The notes: generated by a model from the sequence alone, not told the origin. A DNA stretch of 64,000 nucleotides from Xanthomonas sp. Leaf148 (GCF_001423585.1 NZ_LMOP01000008.1:918982-982981), one strand, 5' to 3'. Positions 8,807 through 19,274 are shown, numbered from the stretch's first letter. Numbers and translations are program-made.

Positions 8807-9691
8807 TTGATCATCGATGTGAAACCGCGTGTGGCGGATGTGTTCAGTCAGGTCTGGCGGACCCTGGCGGTGTTGTTTGTCTGGGACGTGTTGATCACGA
8901 TCATCTATTACGTGCTGCCGTTCCGCGCGCCGGCATTGCCGTTGACCATCTTCGGTTCGGCACTGGCGTTATTCCTGGGCTTTCGCGCCAATTCCACCTA
9001 TCAACGCTGGTGGGAAGGCCGCGTGCTGTGGGGCCAGATGATCAATGCATCGCGCAATCTGGTACGCCTGAGCGTCAGTATCCTGTCTGCACCAGAAGCT
9101 TTAGCGCTGGGGCGCACGATCGCGCTACGGCAGATCGCCTATGTCAATGCATTGCGCTGCCAGCTGCGGCGGTTGCCGGTGGCGATGGCCTTGGAGTCGC
9201 GGTTGGATGCCGACGAAGTGGCAGCGGTGATCACGCGTACGAACGTGGCCAATGGCTTGCTCGATACGACTGGCCGTGCCGTGGAACAGGCGCGTCGCGA
9301 TGGCTGGATCGACAGCATCCAGCAGGCCAGCGTCGAGCGCATTCTGGTGGATATCGCCAACGCGCAGGGCGGCATGGAGCGGCTGAAAAATACGCCTCTG
9401 CCATATCAGTACCGCTTCTATCCGAACCTGTTTACACGGCTGTTTTGCGTGCTGTTGCCGATCGGTCTGGTGGAAACGTTGCAATACGCCACGCCGGTAG
9501 GATCGACGGTCGCCGGCTTGATGTTTTTGGCGGTGCTGAAGATCGGCGATGAGCTGGTCGACCCGTTCGCCAACACCATCCACGATCTGCCGCTGGACAC
9601 CATGTGCCGCACGGTTGAGATCGATGCCCTGCAGGCGATTGGCGAACCCGCGCCGGAGCCGATGCAGCCGGTGGATGGGGTGTTGTGGTGA
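8807..9691 (+). CDS. Bestrophin-family channel (UPF0187)
   Basis: The 294-residue membrane protein belongs to the bestrophin family, which forms pentameric anion or cation channels in the inner membrane. N-terminal hydrophobic segments (about 20-75), the conserved FRANSTYQRWWEGR near 68-81, and a late conserved stretch IGDELVDPFANTIHDLPLD support this. The start is taken as TTG at 8807 because AGGGAG lies just upstream; a GTG at 8792 would overlap that site. The 284-base gap before it shows nothing else. Confidence 0.85.
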   Translation: MIIDVKPRVADVFSQVWRTLAVLFVWDVLITIIYYVLPFRAPALPLTIFGSALALFLGFRANSTYQRWWEGRVLWGQMINASRNLVRLSVSILSAPEALALGRTIALRQIAYVNALRCQLRRLPVAMALESRLDADEVAAVITRTNVANGLLDTTGRAVEQARRDGWIDSIQQASVERILVDIANAQGGMERLKNTPLPYQYRFYPNLFTRLFCVLLPIGLVETLQYATPVGSTVAGLMFLAVLKIGDELVDPFANTIHDLPLDTMCRTVEIDALQAIGEPAPEPMQPVDGVLW

Positions 9692-9796
9692 GGTGTTGCG
9701 CGCTTGACCAATGCGGCTTGTGCGCATCCAAACGGCGCTGAAGCACAAGCTCTCGGTCACCTTGAGAGGTAATGGAATGGTGCGGATGCGTTGGTT

Positions 9797-9975
9797 GTAG
9801 AGCGGCTGATCTGCGGCTTGGGTGCAGGGCCCTTGCCCGGCCACCATCGCGGGACACGCTGCAAGTACGTCCTTGTAAGCTCTTACGCGGCATCCATGCC
9901 GCGTAAGGTCCCGCGACGGTGGGCGGGCAAGGGCCAGTCGAGATGGGCGGTGTGCTTGGTGCAAGCAATGCATGA
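9797..9975. repeat. Palindromic repeat family 2, copy A
   Basis: About 180 bases form a long imperfect palindrome: the left arm holds CTTGCCCGGCCACC and GCGGGAC, the right arm GTCCCGCGACGGTGGGCGGG, and the centre is GCGGCATCCATGCCGC. Closely similar copies lie at 36598-36779 and 40628-40769. No protein is encoded. Confidence 0.85.
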
Positions 9976-10049
9976 TGTGCTTCTACTTTGCTAGCTCACA
10001 TGTGTGTGCGATCCGCATCAGCAGGCCACTGCGACTCGCGAGACGACCA

Positions 10050-10124
10050 GCTCTTTTAAGCAGCTACCGACCAACGTCCTGGTGCGGTGTCCCGCGAGCG
10101 GCGAGGGCGCCGCGCCCTCGACTA
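10050..10124. repeat. Isolated relative of the 121-bp array unit
   Basis: This stretch shares ACCGACCA(A/T)CGTCCTGG and the palindrome CGAGGGC-(n)-GCCCTCG with the start of the tandem array at 36895. It suggests that the array unit also exists as a dispersed single copy. Confidence 0.5.
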
Positions 10125-10268
10125 AGAGCAGCTAGCAAAAGGACTGTGCAGCCGCCAGGCGGGCGCGGCCGGTGCTCGGAATCCTCGTGTACCACTCGTA
10201 CACTGCGGTTCTGAGCGCGCCGTCCACACCCACCTGACGACTGCTCGCTACGTTTTGTTAGCCGCTCT
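10125..10268 (+). repeat. MITE-like repeat family 1, copy A
   Basis: A 144-base element has inverted ends of the form AGAGCRGCTARCAAAA and an imperfectly palindromic interior rich in CCGCCAGGCGGGCGCGGCC. Near-identical copies occur at 26860, 36050, 46507 and 47170. No transposase is inside. The remaining bases to the next gene (10269-10415) show nothing recognisable. Confidence 0.88.
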
Positions 10269-10415
10269 CACCAAGGCTGTTGACCTAAACATGCGGCTGC
10301 ATCTAAGCGATGCAACGCGTTGCCACCATCGAGACAGCGTTCAAAACGTTTTACTAGCAGTTCTTATCAACCGGACTGCGCGTTCGCCGGCCGATCGCCG
10401 CTGTTACCCGATCGA

Positions 10416-12503
10416 TCAACGGCGCTGTTGTGGCTGACCCGATGCAGCCGGGTCGGACACAGTGGTTTCGGTCTGCGGTGCGGCGTTGTCTTTGTCCTCT
10501 CGCCGCACCGCATTTCCCGACGTACTGTCGATCAAGATCACTGGCACCTGCGAGCGGCGACGCTGCTCCACACGATGCGGCAGCGGGCCGAGTGCGTCGC
10601 GCAGCGCGCTGAGTGCAGGGTCCACGCCGCGTAATGGGTACCACAGGCCGATCAGGCTGAAGTGGCGGCTGTAGCGCAAAGTCTGCGTGCTGCCTACCCA
10701 CAGCGGTTGTGCGCTGGGCTGCAGTCGCGCGGCTGCAGGCCACAGACGCAACACATGCACGTGCCCTGGCGCGGCATGACGCACCATCAACAAGGCTTCG
10801 ACCTGGGTGTCCAGCGTGGCCGGCAGAATCGGCACTTCGTCCGGGCGGCCGCTGACATCCAGCAGGTGCAGTGCCTGTTCCCAGCCAGCCTGCGGTTGTG
10901 CCCGCCAGCCGCTTGCTTCGAGCTGGCGTTGCAGCGGCGCGAGCGGGCCGGCCACTTGTACGTCCAGCGGCCAGCGCTGGTCGTCGTCGAATTCATTGCG
11001 ACGTGCCGGCAGTAGCCGCCATTGGCCCTCCCACCAGTCGCTGGCGGGCAGGTCCATCAGCAGCGGCGGTGGCGGTTCGAACTTGGCCAGCTTGGTGCCG
11101 AGATTACGCGGCGCAAAGAAGATCGCGCAGCTCACGAACACGCCGTAGAAGATCCACGACACCGGCTTGACCCAGAACGCGCGCGTGGCGCGGCGGCGAT
11201 ACGCAATGCCCAGCACCAGCAGCCAGAAGATGCCGAACAACATGCCGCCGACCACGTCGCTGAGCCAATGCGCGCCCAGGTACAGGCGTGCGAAGCCGAT
11301 CAGCGAGACGATGGCGCCACTGACCAGATACGGCCAGACGCGGCGGCGGCCGGGCAGTTCGCGTGCGATCAACAGCGCGAAAAACCCGAACCCGATCGTG
11401 GCCATGGTGACCGCCACCGACGGAAATCCGAAACCGCTGCTGGCGGCCGGCGGGCGCACCACCTGCACGGTGGCGCCCAGCAACTGTGTCAGGGCCAGGC
11501 CAAATGCCAGTGCGATGACCCAATGCGCCACCGCCATCCAGCGCCGACGCCAGGCCAGGTAACCCATCGCTGCGGCGATCGCCGGCAACAACACCTGCCA
11601 ATCGCCCAGCGAGGCCAGCGCCACCATCGGGTAGTCGGCCAGCGGGTTGCGCAGCGCCAGCATCAGGTCGTGCACGGCCAGGTCCACGCGCAGGGGTTCG
11701 CCATGCGCCAGCACCACCATCAGCAACACGAACCAACCCCAGCCAAGCAGCAACAGCATCAGCGCCATCATCGCCAGCGGGACCGATTCGCGCCGGCGTG
11801 GGTCGAACACGCTGACCGACCAGTTGCCCAGCACCGGGTGCCGATGCGACCACTCCAGCAACCGCGCCAGCAGGGCATCCAGATGGCCTGCCGACCAGCG
11901 GTACGAATACAACACCACCGCCCAGGCCAGGCCGATCACCGCAGCCAGCAGGGTGACCACCACGAACAGGCGCCCGGCGACTGCAGCGACCGCGTCGTAG
12001 GCGGTGCCCAACACCCAGCCCGGCACCAGAAACAGCAGCGCCCACGACACGCAGGCCAGCCCGCTGGCGAACAGATAGCGCTTGAACGGCATGTGCGACA
12101 TGCCGGCGATGGCGGGCACGAACGGCCGCACCGCGCCGACATAGCGCGCGATCAGAATGCTCTTGAAGGCGTTGCGTCGGAACAGCAGCTCACCGCGTTC
12201 CAGCAACTGGGGATAGCGCCGAAACGGCCAATACGTGTGCAACTGGTGGCCCCAGCGATGGCCCACCCAAAAGCTCAACGCATCGCCGATAAACGCCCCC
12301 AGGGTGGCGCACACCACTGCATACGGGCCGTTGATCTGGCCGAGCCCGATCAGCACGCCGATGGCGAACAGCAGCGGCAGCGCGGGCACGATGGCACCGA
12401 GCACGATCACCGCATCACAGAATGCGATGGCAAAGATCACCACGCCAGCCAAGGTGGGGTGGTGTCCGATCCACTCCAGCGTGGCGTCGATCCATGAGTT
12501 CAT
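10416..12503 (-). CDS. DedA/PAP2/LssY-C fusion membrane protein
   Basis: The 695-residue product joins three parts. Residues about 1-200 are a DedA-type domain (FAIAFCDAVIVLGAIVPALP, GDALSFWVGHRWG, ARYVGAVRPFVPAIAGMSHM). Residues about 255-440 are a PAP2 lipid-phosphatase-like domain, and about 450-660 match the soluble LssY C-terminal region. DedA proteins flip or transport lipids, and PAP2 enzymes dephosphorylate lipid phosphates. The PAP2 motifs are eroded: the motif-1 lysine is glycine, PSGH is PSVA, and only R-x5-H-x3-D (ARLYLGAHWLSD) is kept, so catalysis is doubtful. The natural role is probably envelope lipid handling. Confidence 0.88.
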   Translation of the reverse strand: MNSWIDATLEWIGHHPTLAGVVIFAIAFCDAVIVLGAIVPALPLLFAIGVLIGLGQINGPYAVVCATLGAFIGDALSFWVGHRWGHQLHTYWPFRRYPQLLERGELLFRRNAFKSILIARYVGAVRPFVPAIAGMSHMPFKRYLFASGLACVSWALLFLVPGWVLGTAYDAVAAVAGRLFVVVTLLAAVIGLAWAVVLYSYRWSAGHLDALLARLLEWSHRHPVLGNWSVSVFDPRRRESVPLAMMALMLLLLGWGWFVLLMVVLAHGEPLRVDLAVHDLMLALRNPLADYPMVALASLGDWQVLLPAIAAAMGYLAWRRRWMAVAHWVIALAFGLALTQLLGATVQVVRPPAASSGFGFPSVAVTMATIGFGFFALLIARELPGRRRVWPYLVSGAIVSLIGFARLYLGAHWLSDVVGGMLFGIFWLLVLGIAYRRRATRAFWVKPVSWIFYGVFVSCAIFFAPRNLGTKLAKFEPPPPLLMDLPASDWWEGQWRLLPARRNEFDDDQRWPLDVQVAGPLAPLQRQLEASGWRAQPQAGWEQALHLLDVSGRPDEVPILPATLDTQVEALLMVRHAAPGHVHVLRLWPAAARLQPSAQPLWVGSTQTLRYSRHFSLIGLWYPLRGVDPALSALRDALGPLPHRVEQRRRSQVPVILIDSTSGNAVRREDKDNAAPQTETTVSDPAASGQPQQRR

Positions 12504-12665
12504 TCCCGAATTATAAGTGGGCAGGGCGACGACTGACTTGCGCCATGCTCACATCGGCCGGTTGGCTTCACCTGAGGTTGCAACCAGGCCACGGTGCGGG
12601 TGTGTGTCATCGGCACGCGCTGCAACGACAGTACGGCGATGCGGGCTGCCCGCCTACAATGGGGA

Positions 12666-13325
12666 ATGAGTCACGAGCCCGCCGACAATCTCCCGCTGAA
12701 GTCCGATACGTTCGGGCGCATTTTGTTGATCCGCGACGCTGGCCGGGTGTTCGTGCGGCGCGACCTGAGCGTGGCGCCATGGCTTCTGCGTGGGGTGGCC
12801 TGGTGGCTGGCACGTCGCGAAGCGCTGGCGCTGCGGCAGCTGGATGGCCTGCCACACACACCACGGCTGTTGCGCTGGGACGGGCGCCATCTGGACCGCA
12901 GCTATCTGGCCGGCGATGCGATGTACCAGCGTCCGCCACGCGGTGATCTGGCGTATTTCAGGCAGGCGCGCAGGCTGTTGCAGCAGCTGCATCGGTGTGG
13001 CGTTGCCCACAACGATCTGGCCAAGGAAGCCAACTGGCTGGTGCAGGACGATGGCAGCCCGGCGGTGATCGATTTCCAGCTGGCGGTGCGCGGCCACCCG
13101 CGCGCGCGCTGGATGCGTCTGCTTGCACGCGAAGACCTGCGTCACCTGCTCAAGCACAAACGCATGTACTGCCCGGCCGCGATCACGCCAGTGGAACGTC
13201 GCGTGCTCAAGCGCAGGTCGTGGGTGCGCGAGCTGTGGTTCGCCACCGGCAAACCGGTCTACCGCTTTGTGACCCGGCGCATCCTGCACTGGGAAGACAA
13301 CGAAGGGCAGGGGCCGAAGCCCTGA
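12666..13325 (+). CDS. RIO/KdkA-like protein kinase
   Basis: The 219-residue product has a compact kinase fold. The catalytic loop HNDLAKEANWLV (about 116-127) supplies the aspartate and asparagine, and VIDFQLAV (about 137-144) stands in the DFG position. A basic C-terminus follows. The short size suits RIO-type or LPS-core-type (KdkA/WaaP-like) kinases; I cannot choose between a protein and a sugar substrate. The start at 12666 has GGGGA upstream and fits the family length. It is divergent from the DedA fusion gene. Confidence 0.75.
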   Translation: MSHEPADNLPLKSDTFGRILLIRDAGRVFVRRDLSVAPWLLRGVAWWLARREALALRQLDGLPHTPRLLRWDGRHLDRSYLAGDAMYQRPPRGDLAYFRQARRLLQQLHRCGVAHNDLAKEANWLVQDDGSPAVIDFQLAVRGHPRARWMRLLAREDLRHLLKHKRMYCPAAITPVERRVLKRRSWVRELWFATGKPVYRFVTRRILHWEDNEGQGPKP

Positions 13326-13329
13326 GGAG

Positions 13330-13459
13330 CCGGGATTGGGCATCAGTGATTGGGGATTGGGGATTCGCAAAAGCGTATCGCGTGAGTTGATTGTTTGTCG
13401 GCTGCTGGACGTTCAAGGCGCTAAGCTCTTGCGATTGCCGATCCCGATTCCCGATTCCC
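13330..13459. repeat. Heptamer repeat site (GGGATT / GATTCCC)
   Basis: GGGATTGGGCATC, TGATTGGGGATTGGGGATTC at the left and GATCCCGATTCCCGATTCCC at the right form an inverted pair. The same heptamer arrays occur at 19541, 41424 and 55528. Confidence 0.75.
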
Positions 13460-14275
<816 letters not shown>

Positions 14276-14313
14276 GTGGCTGACAGAACGCCTGTGCTCA
14301 CCCCCAAGCGGGC

Positions 14314-14415
14314 AAGGCGAGTGCTCGATGCGGTGTGTGCCACTCATCCGTTGCGGTGCTGGGCGCGCCGTCCACCTCTGCCTGACGACTGCTCGCTCTG
14401 GTTTATATAGCTCCA
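14314..14415 (+). repeat. Degraded copy of repeat family 1
   Basis: About 100 bases match the right half of the MITE-like family (GTGCTCGATGCGGTG, GGCGCGCCGTCCAC, GCCTGACGACTGCTCGCT). The left end is missing and the right terminus is mutated to TTTATATAGC. It is a remnant copy. Confidence 0.65.
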
Positions 14416-14614
14416 AGCGCGGTGCAGGCGGCCGTGCGCCGATACATCGATGCAGACGCTGCGAGTCATTCGTCCACGAAAAGCCGGATTGACCTTGTGC
14501 GCATCACCGCCTGCCGCGCAGACGAACGCCGCCGTCCACTTCGCTGCCGAGCACGATGATTTCACGCCGCAGTTTGCTATCGTGCGCGGCTGAAATCGTT
14601 TCCAACAAGGACGT

Positions 14615-15601
14615 TTGCCCGTGTTCCTGAAGCCCGGCGCGTTTGCGCCCGCCCTGTTCGTGTTTGCGCTCTGCGCCGGCTGCAGCAAACAGACCACGCC
14701 GACCGGCAACGCGGCGGCAAGCAAGAGCGCCGATGCGCCGAGCGATGCGCAGCATGCGCTCAACGCCAAACTGGGTGCGTATATCGATTGCTTCAACCGC
14801 GTCGATCTGCCGGTGCATACCGGTGCCAAGCATTACATCGGTTCGATTGACGATGCAGCCGCCGGCCCCAGCGGGCGCGAAACGCGCGTGGCCGGCCCCT
14901 ACGACATCAGCGACGTCGACATGAAGGAGTGCGATGCGCCGGTCAGCGCGGCGGCTGCGGCGCAACCGTCGCTGCCGGCACTGGATGCTGCGGCTCGGGA
15001 ATATCACGCGGCATTGCAGGCGCTGCGGCCGATCAGTCACCAGGTGGCCGATTACTACGCGCGTCAGGATGATGAAGACGACCAGTTCGCCAAGGGCAAG
15101 CAACTGCACGCGCCGTTGATGGCGGCGCTGGAGCGTTATGCCGAGGCCAGCAGCGCATTCGGTACCGAGCTGGAAGCGCAGAACGATGCAGCGCATCGCG
15201 AAACGCTCAAGACGCTGGAGCGCGAGGAGGGACGCACGCGCGAGTATTACCGGCTGTCGATGATGCTCGATGCCAAGCAACTGACCGACGTACTGCAGGA
15301 AGATCAGTTCGACACCGCGCGTGCAAACACGCTGCTGGAGGGCTTCAACCGCCTCTCCGACGAGGCGCATGCCAAGGTGGCCGACCAGGAGCCGGATAAA
15401 CTCAAATGGAACAGCTTCGAAACCGCTGCGGAAGACTTCCGCAGGCAGGCCAAGGCGCGGGTAAAACGCGTGGTCGACAAGACGCCCTACAGCCGCATCG
15501 AACAGGGCTGGCTCGATAGCCCCTCGCTGGCGCCGGAAGGATCGCCGCGCAAGTTGCTCAATACCTACAACGCGTTGGTGTCCGAGAGCAATCGACAGTA
15601 G
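14615..15601 (+). CDS. DUF3829 lipoprotein, paralogue 1
   Basis: The product of about 328 residues starts with a lipoprotein signal (ALFVFALCAGC, with the lipidated Cys near residue 23) and continues as a mostly helical YiiG-like DUF3829 domain. The function of this family is unknown; it is probably anchored in the outer or inner membrane facing the periplasm. The start is TTG at 14615 or GTG at 14621, after AAGGA. The next gene is a clear paralogue, so the pair arose by tandem duplication. Confidence 0.82.
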   Translation: MPVFLKPGAFAPALFVFALCAGCSKQTTPTGNAAASKSADAPSDAQHALNAKLGAYIDCFNRVDLPVHTGAKHYIGSIDDAAAGPSGRETRVAGPYDISDVDMKECDAPVSAAAAAQPSLPALDAAAREYHAALQALRPISHQVADYYARQDDEDDQFAKGKQLHAPLMAALERYAEASSAFGTELEAQNDAAHRETLKTLEREEGRTREYYRLSMMLDAKQLTDVLQEDQFDTARANTLLEGFNRLSDEAHAKVADQEPDKLKWNSFETAAEDFRRQAKARVKRVVDKTPYSRIEQGWLDSPSLAPEGSPRKLLNTYNALVSESNRQ

Positions 15602-15726
15602 TTGCCAGCCTCATCGCACGATGCAGCGCGTGCGGCCATATGCCGGGCGCTGACGACAACGCACGCGATCGACCGTTGCTCACCTCACCTCACCTCATTT
15701 CTTCACCACCGCACAGGAACTACCGC

Positions 15727-16668
15727 ATGCGCCATCCACGTCGTTACGCACCGCTCAGCGCAGCGGTTGCACTTGCCGCACTGCTCGCCGGCTGCCAGAA
15801 AGATGCGCCGGTTGCGGCTGCGCCCGATGCCGACAAGATCAATGCCTACATCGCCTGCTTCAACGGTGTCCAGCAGCCACTGCATGAGAGTTACCAGACC
15901 TACACCGGCTGGATGAAGGACCCGCAGGCCGGGCCAACGGGCAAGGAAGAGAATATCCGTGCACCGGGAACGGTGCTGTCGCATCGGGTCGAGGCCTGCG
16001 GCGCACCGATGACTGCCGCACTGGCGCAGCAACCGGCCAACGCCGAACTCGACCCGGTAGCGACGACGTATCAGCAGCGGTTTGCCACGCTCAATGAGCG
16101 TATCGGCGAAGCGGTGCGGTATTACGATCGCGAGGATTATCTGCGCGACGACGGCAAGGGCATGCGTGCGCTGCATGCGCCATTGATGCAGGCCTACGCA
16201 GCGTTCTTCGATGCGGGCGACGCGATGAATGCGGCGCTGGACCGTAACGAAGACACCCGGCGTCAGGCGCGGATCGATGCGATCGAGAAGGAAGAAGGCC
16301 GCAGCGCGTCGTGGTATCACTTGAAGATCACCGGCGAAGGCAAGCATCTGGTGCAGGTGTTGGATAGCAATGCACCGGATCTTGCGGCAGCGCAAAGCCA
16401 GCTCGCGCGTTACCAGAGCATTCTGGAAGAGGCGCAGAAAGCCAAGGTGGGCCAGGGCGATGCGATGTGGGGACACATGGAACGCGCTGCCGATAAGCTG
16501 GCGCGCGAGTCCGGACGTCTGGTCGAGCGCATCCGCACCAACACCCCGCTGAGCAAGAGCGAGCAGATGCTGCTGGAAAGCGGCTCGATCCCACCGGGCG
16601 GCACGCGCCAGGCAGTGCTGGCCAGCTACAACGATCTGATCGACATGAGTAACCGCATGTCGCAGTAA
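15727..16668 (+). CDS. DUF3829 lipoprotein, paralogue 2
   Basis: The 313-residue product has the lipobox LAALLAGC and the same DUF3829 layout as its upstream neighbour. Shared features are Y-x-D-C/A-C-F-N near the N-terminus, K-x-LHAPLM, EEGR-x-x-x-Y/W and R-x-L-L/V-x-x-YN near the end. The start at 15727 has AGGA about 11 bases upstream. The 125-base gap between the two genes may carry a second promoter. The function is unknown. Confidence 0.82.
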   Translation: MRHPRRYAPLSAAVALAALLAGCQKDAPVAAAPDADKINAYIACFNGVQQPLHESYQTYTGWMKDPQAGPTGKEENIRAPGTVLSHRVEACGAPMTAALAQQPANAELDPVATTYQQRFATLNERIGEAVRYYDREDYLRDDGKGMRALHAPLMQAYAAFFDAGDAMNAALDRNEDTRRQARIDAIEKEEGRSASWYHLKITGEGKHLVQVLDSNAPDLAAAQSQLARYQSILEEAQKAKVGQGDAMWGHMERAADKLARESGRLVERIRTNTPLSKSEQMLLESGSIPPGGTRQAVLASYNDLIDMSNRMSQ

Positions 16669-16944
16669 GCGCGACATGCAGCGGCTGCGCTCAACACCTG
16701 GCGCGCTCTTTCGGGTGCCAGGGCTGCATTGGCAGGACGTGGGTTGCTTCGGTCATGCGGTCCGCAACGTGCCGGCGATCGCGCGCCGGTTGTCGGTTGG
16801 CCACTGTGCTGCGAGACGGCTGCGCCAACCTCGTGCTGCGGCAGTGTGAGCGGCGATTGCCTGCTCACCGGTCACACAGCTTACGGTGGTGATGCCCACC
16901 ACGTAATTTGCCTCCCGTCGACGCCTGCGCGCTGCCGCCTTGCG

Positions 16945-17817
16945 TCAGCCGTTGGCGATATCCGGCAGCGGCTCGGCGCATTGCCGGCAATAGCGCGCGT
17001 CCGATGCGTGGCCTTCCAGCCCGCAGCGGGCGCAGTTGCGAACGTCGCGCCGACCGGTGTGGCCACCTTCGCGCAGCGTGGTGGCAAGTTCGGCGGTGTA
17101 GATGCCGGTGGGTACGGCGATGATGCTATAGCCGATCAGAATCAGTGCCGAGGTGACGAAGCGGCCCAGCGTGGTTTGCGGCACCAGATCGCCAAAGCCC
17201 ACCGTGGCCATGGTGACGATGGCCCAGTACATGCTGGTCGGGATGCTGGTGAAACCGTGTTGCGGGCCTTCGATGACATACATCGTGGCGCCGGCGATCA
17301 CGGTGATAGTGAGCACGGTGAACAGGAACACCAGCACCTTGCGGCGGCTGCGCCATAACGCGTCCACCAATTGCCCGCTTTCCTGGATATAGCGGGTGAG
17401 TTTGAGGATGCGGAACAGGCGCAGGATGCGCAGCACGCGCACGACCAGCAGGGTCTGTGCACCCGGCACGAAGAACGACAGATAGCTGGGCAGGATCGAC
17501 AGCAGGTCGATCACGCCCCACACGCTGAGCGCGTAGTGCAGCGGGCGCCGCACCACCGCCAGGCGCGCCACGTATTCGATGGTGAACAGGACCGTGAATG
17601 CCCATTCCAGCGGCACCAGCCAGTGCGCCGAATGCGCATGGATGCGCGGCACGCTATCGATCATGATCACGATCACGCTGGTCAGGATCGCCACCACCAG
17701 CATCAGGTCGAAATTACGCGATGGGCGCGTGTCGTGGCGGTAGATGATGTCGAACCACTGCCGGCGCCAGCCGTCGGTGGTGGCGGGAGTGAGCTGAGGA
17801 TCGGAGAAAGGGCGCAT
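16945..17817 (-). CDS. Voltage-gated-type potassium channel with C-terminal zinc ribbon
   Basis: The 290-residue product resembles six-helix K+ channels. Hydrophobic segments run from about residue 40. An arginine-rich S4-like stretch (VVRVLRILRLFRILKLTRY) and the selectivity filter TVGFGD are present. After the last helix the tail carries CARCGLEGHASDARYCRQC, a four-cysteine zinc ribbon not found in the basic channel and possibly regulatory. The start at 17817 matches the conserved N-terminus. It is divergent from argD with only about 70 bases between them. Confidence 0.92.
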   Translation of the reverse strand: MRPFSDPQLTPATTDGWRRQWFDIIYRHDTRPSRNFDLMLVVAILTSVIVIMIDSVPRIHAHSAHWLVPLEWAFTVLFTIEYVARLAVVRRPLHYALSVWGVIDLLSILPSYLSFFVPGAQTLLVVRVLRILRLFRILKLTRYIQESGQLVDALWRSRRKVLVFLFTVLTITVIAGATMYVIEGPQHGFTSIPTSMYWAIVTMATVGFGDLVPQTTLGRFVTSALILIGYSIIAVPTGIYTAELATTLREGGHTGRRDVRNCARCGLEGHASDARYCRQCAEPLPDIANG

Positions 17818-17889
17818 GCGCACATTGTGCCGCAGGCCGGCGAATGCGCGAGAATGCGGGTTCTCCCTCCGCTTCTGCGACCCACCATC

Positions 17890-19116
17890 ATGAGCACCGC
17901 TGCCGATTCGCCCCTGTCCCTCGCGCACTACTACCTGCCGGTGTATCGCCCGCGCCAGGTGGTGCTGGAGCGCGGTCAGGGCAGTCGCGTATGGGATGAC
18001 GCGGGGCGCGAATATCTGGATCTGTCCTCCGGCATCGCGGTGAGCGGGCTGGGCCATAACGATGCGGATCTGGTCGCCGCGCTCACCGAGCAGGCGGGCA
18101 AGCTGTGGCACACCAGCAACATCTTCTACAGCGAGCCGTCGCTGCGGCTGGCCGAGGAACTGGTCGGCGCGTCGCGTTTTGCCGAAAAAGTCTTTCTGTG
18201 CAACTCCGGCACCGAAGCCAACGAGGCGGCCATCAAGCTGGTGCGCAAGTGGGCCAGCAATCAGGGCCGCCCAGCCGACAAGCGCGTCATCGTGACGTTC
18301 CGTGGCAGCTTCCATGGACGCACGCTGGCCTCGGTCACCGCCACCGCGCAGCCGAAATATCAGGAAGGCTACGAGCCGCTGCCGGGCGGATTCCGCTATG
18401 TGGATTTCAACGATGTGGCGGCGCTGGAAGCGGCGATGGCCAGCGGCGACGTAGCCGCGGTGATGCTGGAGCCGATCCAGGGCGAGGGCGGGGTGATGCC
18501 GGCGGCGCCGGGCTTCCTGGCGCAGGTGCGCGCGCTGTGCGATCGACACGATGCCTTGTTGGTGCTGGACGAAATTCAATGCGGCATGGGCCGCACCGGC
18601 ACGTTGTTCGCGCATTGGCAGGAGCAGGTGACGCCGGACATCGTGACGCTGGCCAAGGCGCTGGGTGGTGGGTTCCCGATCGGCGCGATGCTGGCCGGCC
18701 CCAAGGTCGCCGAGACCATGCAGTTCGGCGCGCACGGCACCACCTTCGGCGGCAATCCGCTGGCTGCCGCGGTGGCGCGCGTGGCGCTGCGCAAGCTGGC
18801 TTCGCCGCAGATTGCCGAGAATGTGGAGCGGCAGTCGGCGGCGTTGCGTGCGGGCCTGGACGCGCTCAATGCCGAGTTCGGCCTGTTCGCACAGGTGCGC
18901 GGGCGTGGGTTGATGCTCGGCGCGGTACTGGCACCGGCGCATGCCGGGCAGGCTGGTGCGCTGCTGGATCTGGCAGCCAAGCATGGTTTGTTGGTATTGC
19001 AGGCCGGCCCGGATGTGCTGCGTTTTGTGCCGGCACTCAATCTGACCGATGCCGAGCTGGCCGACGGCCTGGCGCGTCTACGCCTGGCGATTGCCGAGTA
19101 CGCCGCGCAGCGGTGA
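17890..19116 (+). CDS. argD: Acetylornithine/ornithine-type aminotransferase
   Basis: This PLP enzyme of class III transaminates N-acetylornithine in arginine synthesis and often also succinyl-diaminopimelate in lysine synthesis. The 408 residues include NSGTEANEAAIKL, FRGSFHGRT, EPIQGEGG, the DEIQCGMGRTG aspartate motif and TLAKALGGG with the PLP lysine. No other arginine gene is adjacent. The start at 17890 gives the usual family length. Confidence 0.93.
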   Translation: MSTAADSPLSLAHYYLPVYRPRQVVLERGQGSRVWDDAGREYLDLSSGIAVSGLGHNDADLVAALTEQAGKLWHTSNIFYSEPSLRLAEELVGASRFAEKVFLCNSGTEANEAAIKLVRKWASNQGRPADKRVIVTFRGSFHGRTLASVTATAQPKYQEGYEPLPGGFRYVDFNDVAALEAAMASGDVAAVMLEPIQGEGGVMPAAPGFLAQVRALCDRHDALLVLDEIQCGMGRTGTLFAHWQEQVTPDIVTLAKALGGGFPIGAMLAGPKVAETMQFGAHGTTFGGNPLAAAVARVALRKLASPQIAENVERQSAALRAGLDALNAEFGLFAQVRGRGLMLGAVLAPAHAGQAGALLDLAAKHGLLVLQAGPDVLRFVPALNLTDAELADGLARLRLAIAEYAAQR

Positions 19117-19251
19117 TGGGTTGCTTGGTCGGTTGCGTGTTGGTGGCTGGTAGGGCGCTGGCTGGTAAGGCGTGAGCCGGTGCGTTTGTGGATTGCGTAA
19201 GGCGGTGTCTAGGTGACGGCCCTGTATCGCAACACCGTACCCTCACCCCAA

Positions 19252-19274
19252 CCCCTCTCCCGACGGGAGAGGGG
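19252..19274. repeat. Short REP-like palindrome
   Basis: A perfect 10-bp inverted repeat (CCCCTCTCCC, GAC loop, GGGAGAGGGG) is preceded by CCTCACCCCAA. This is a common type of dispersed hairpin in Xanthomonas intergenic DNA. The rest of the 528-base gap 19117-19644 holds this hairpin, the heptamer array and nothing else I recognise. Confidence 0.75.
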
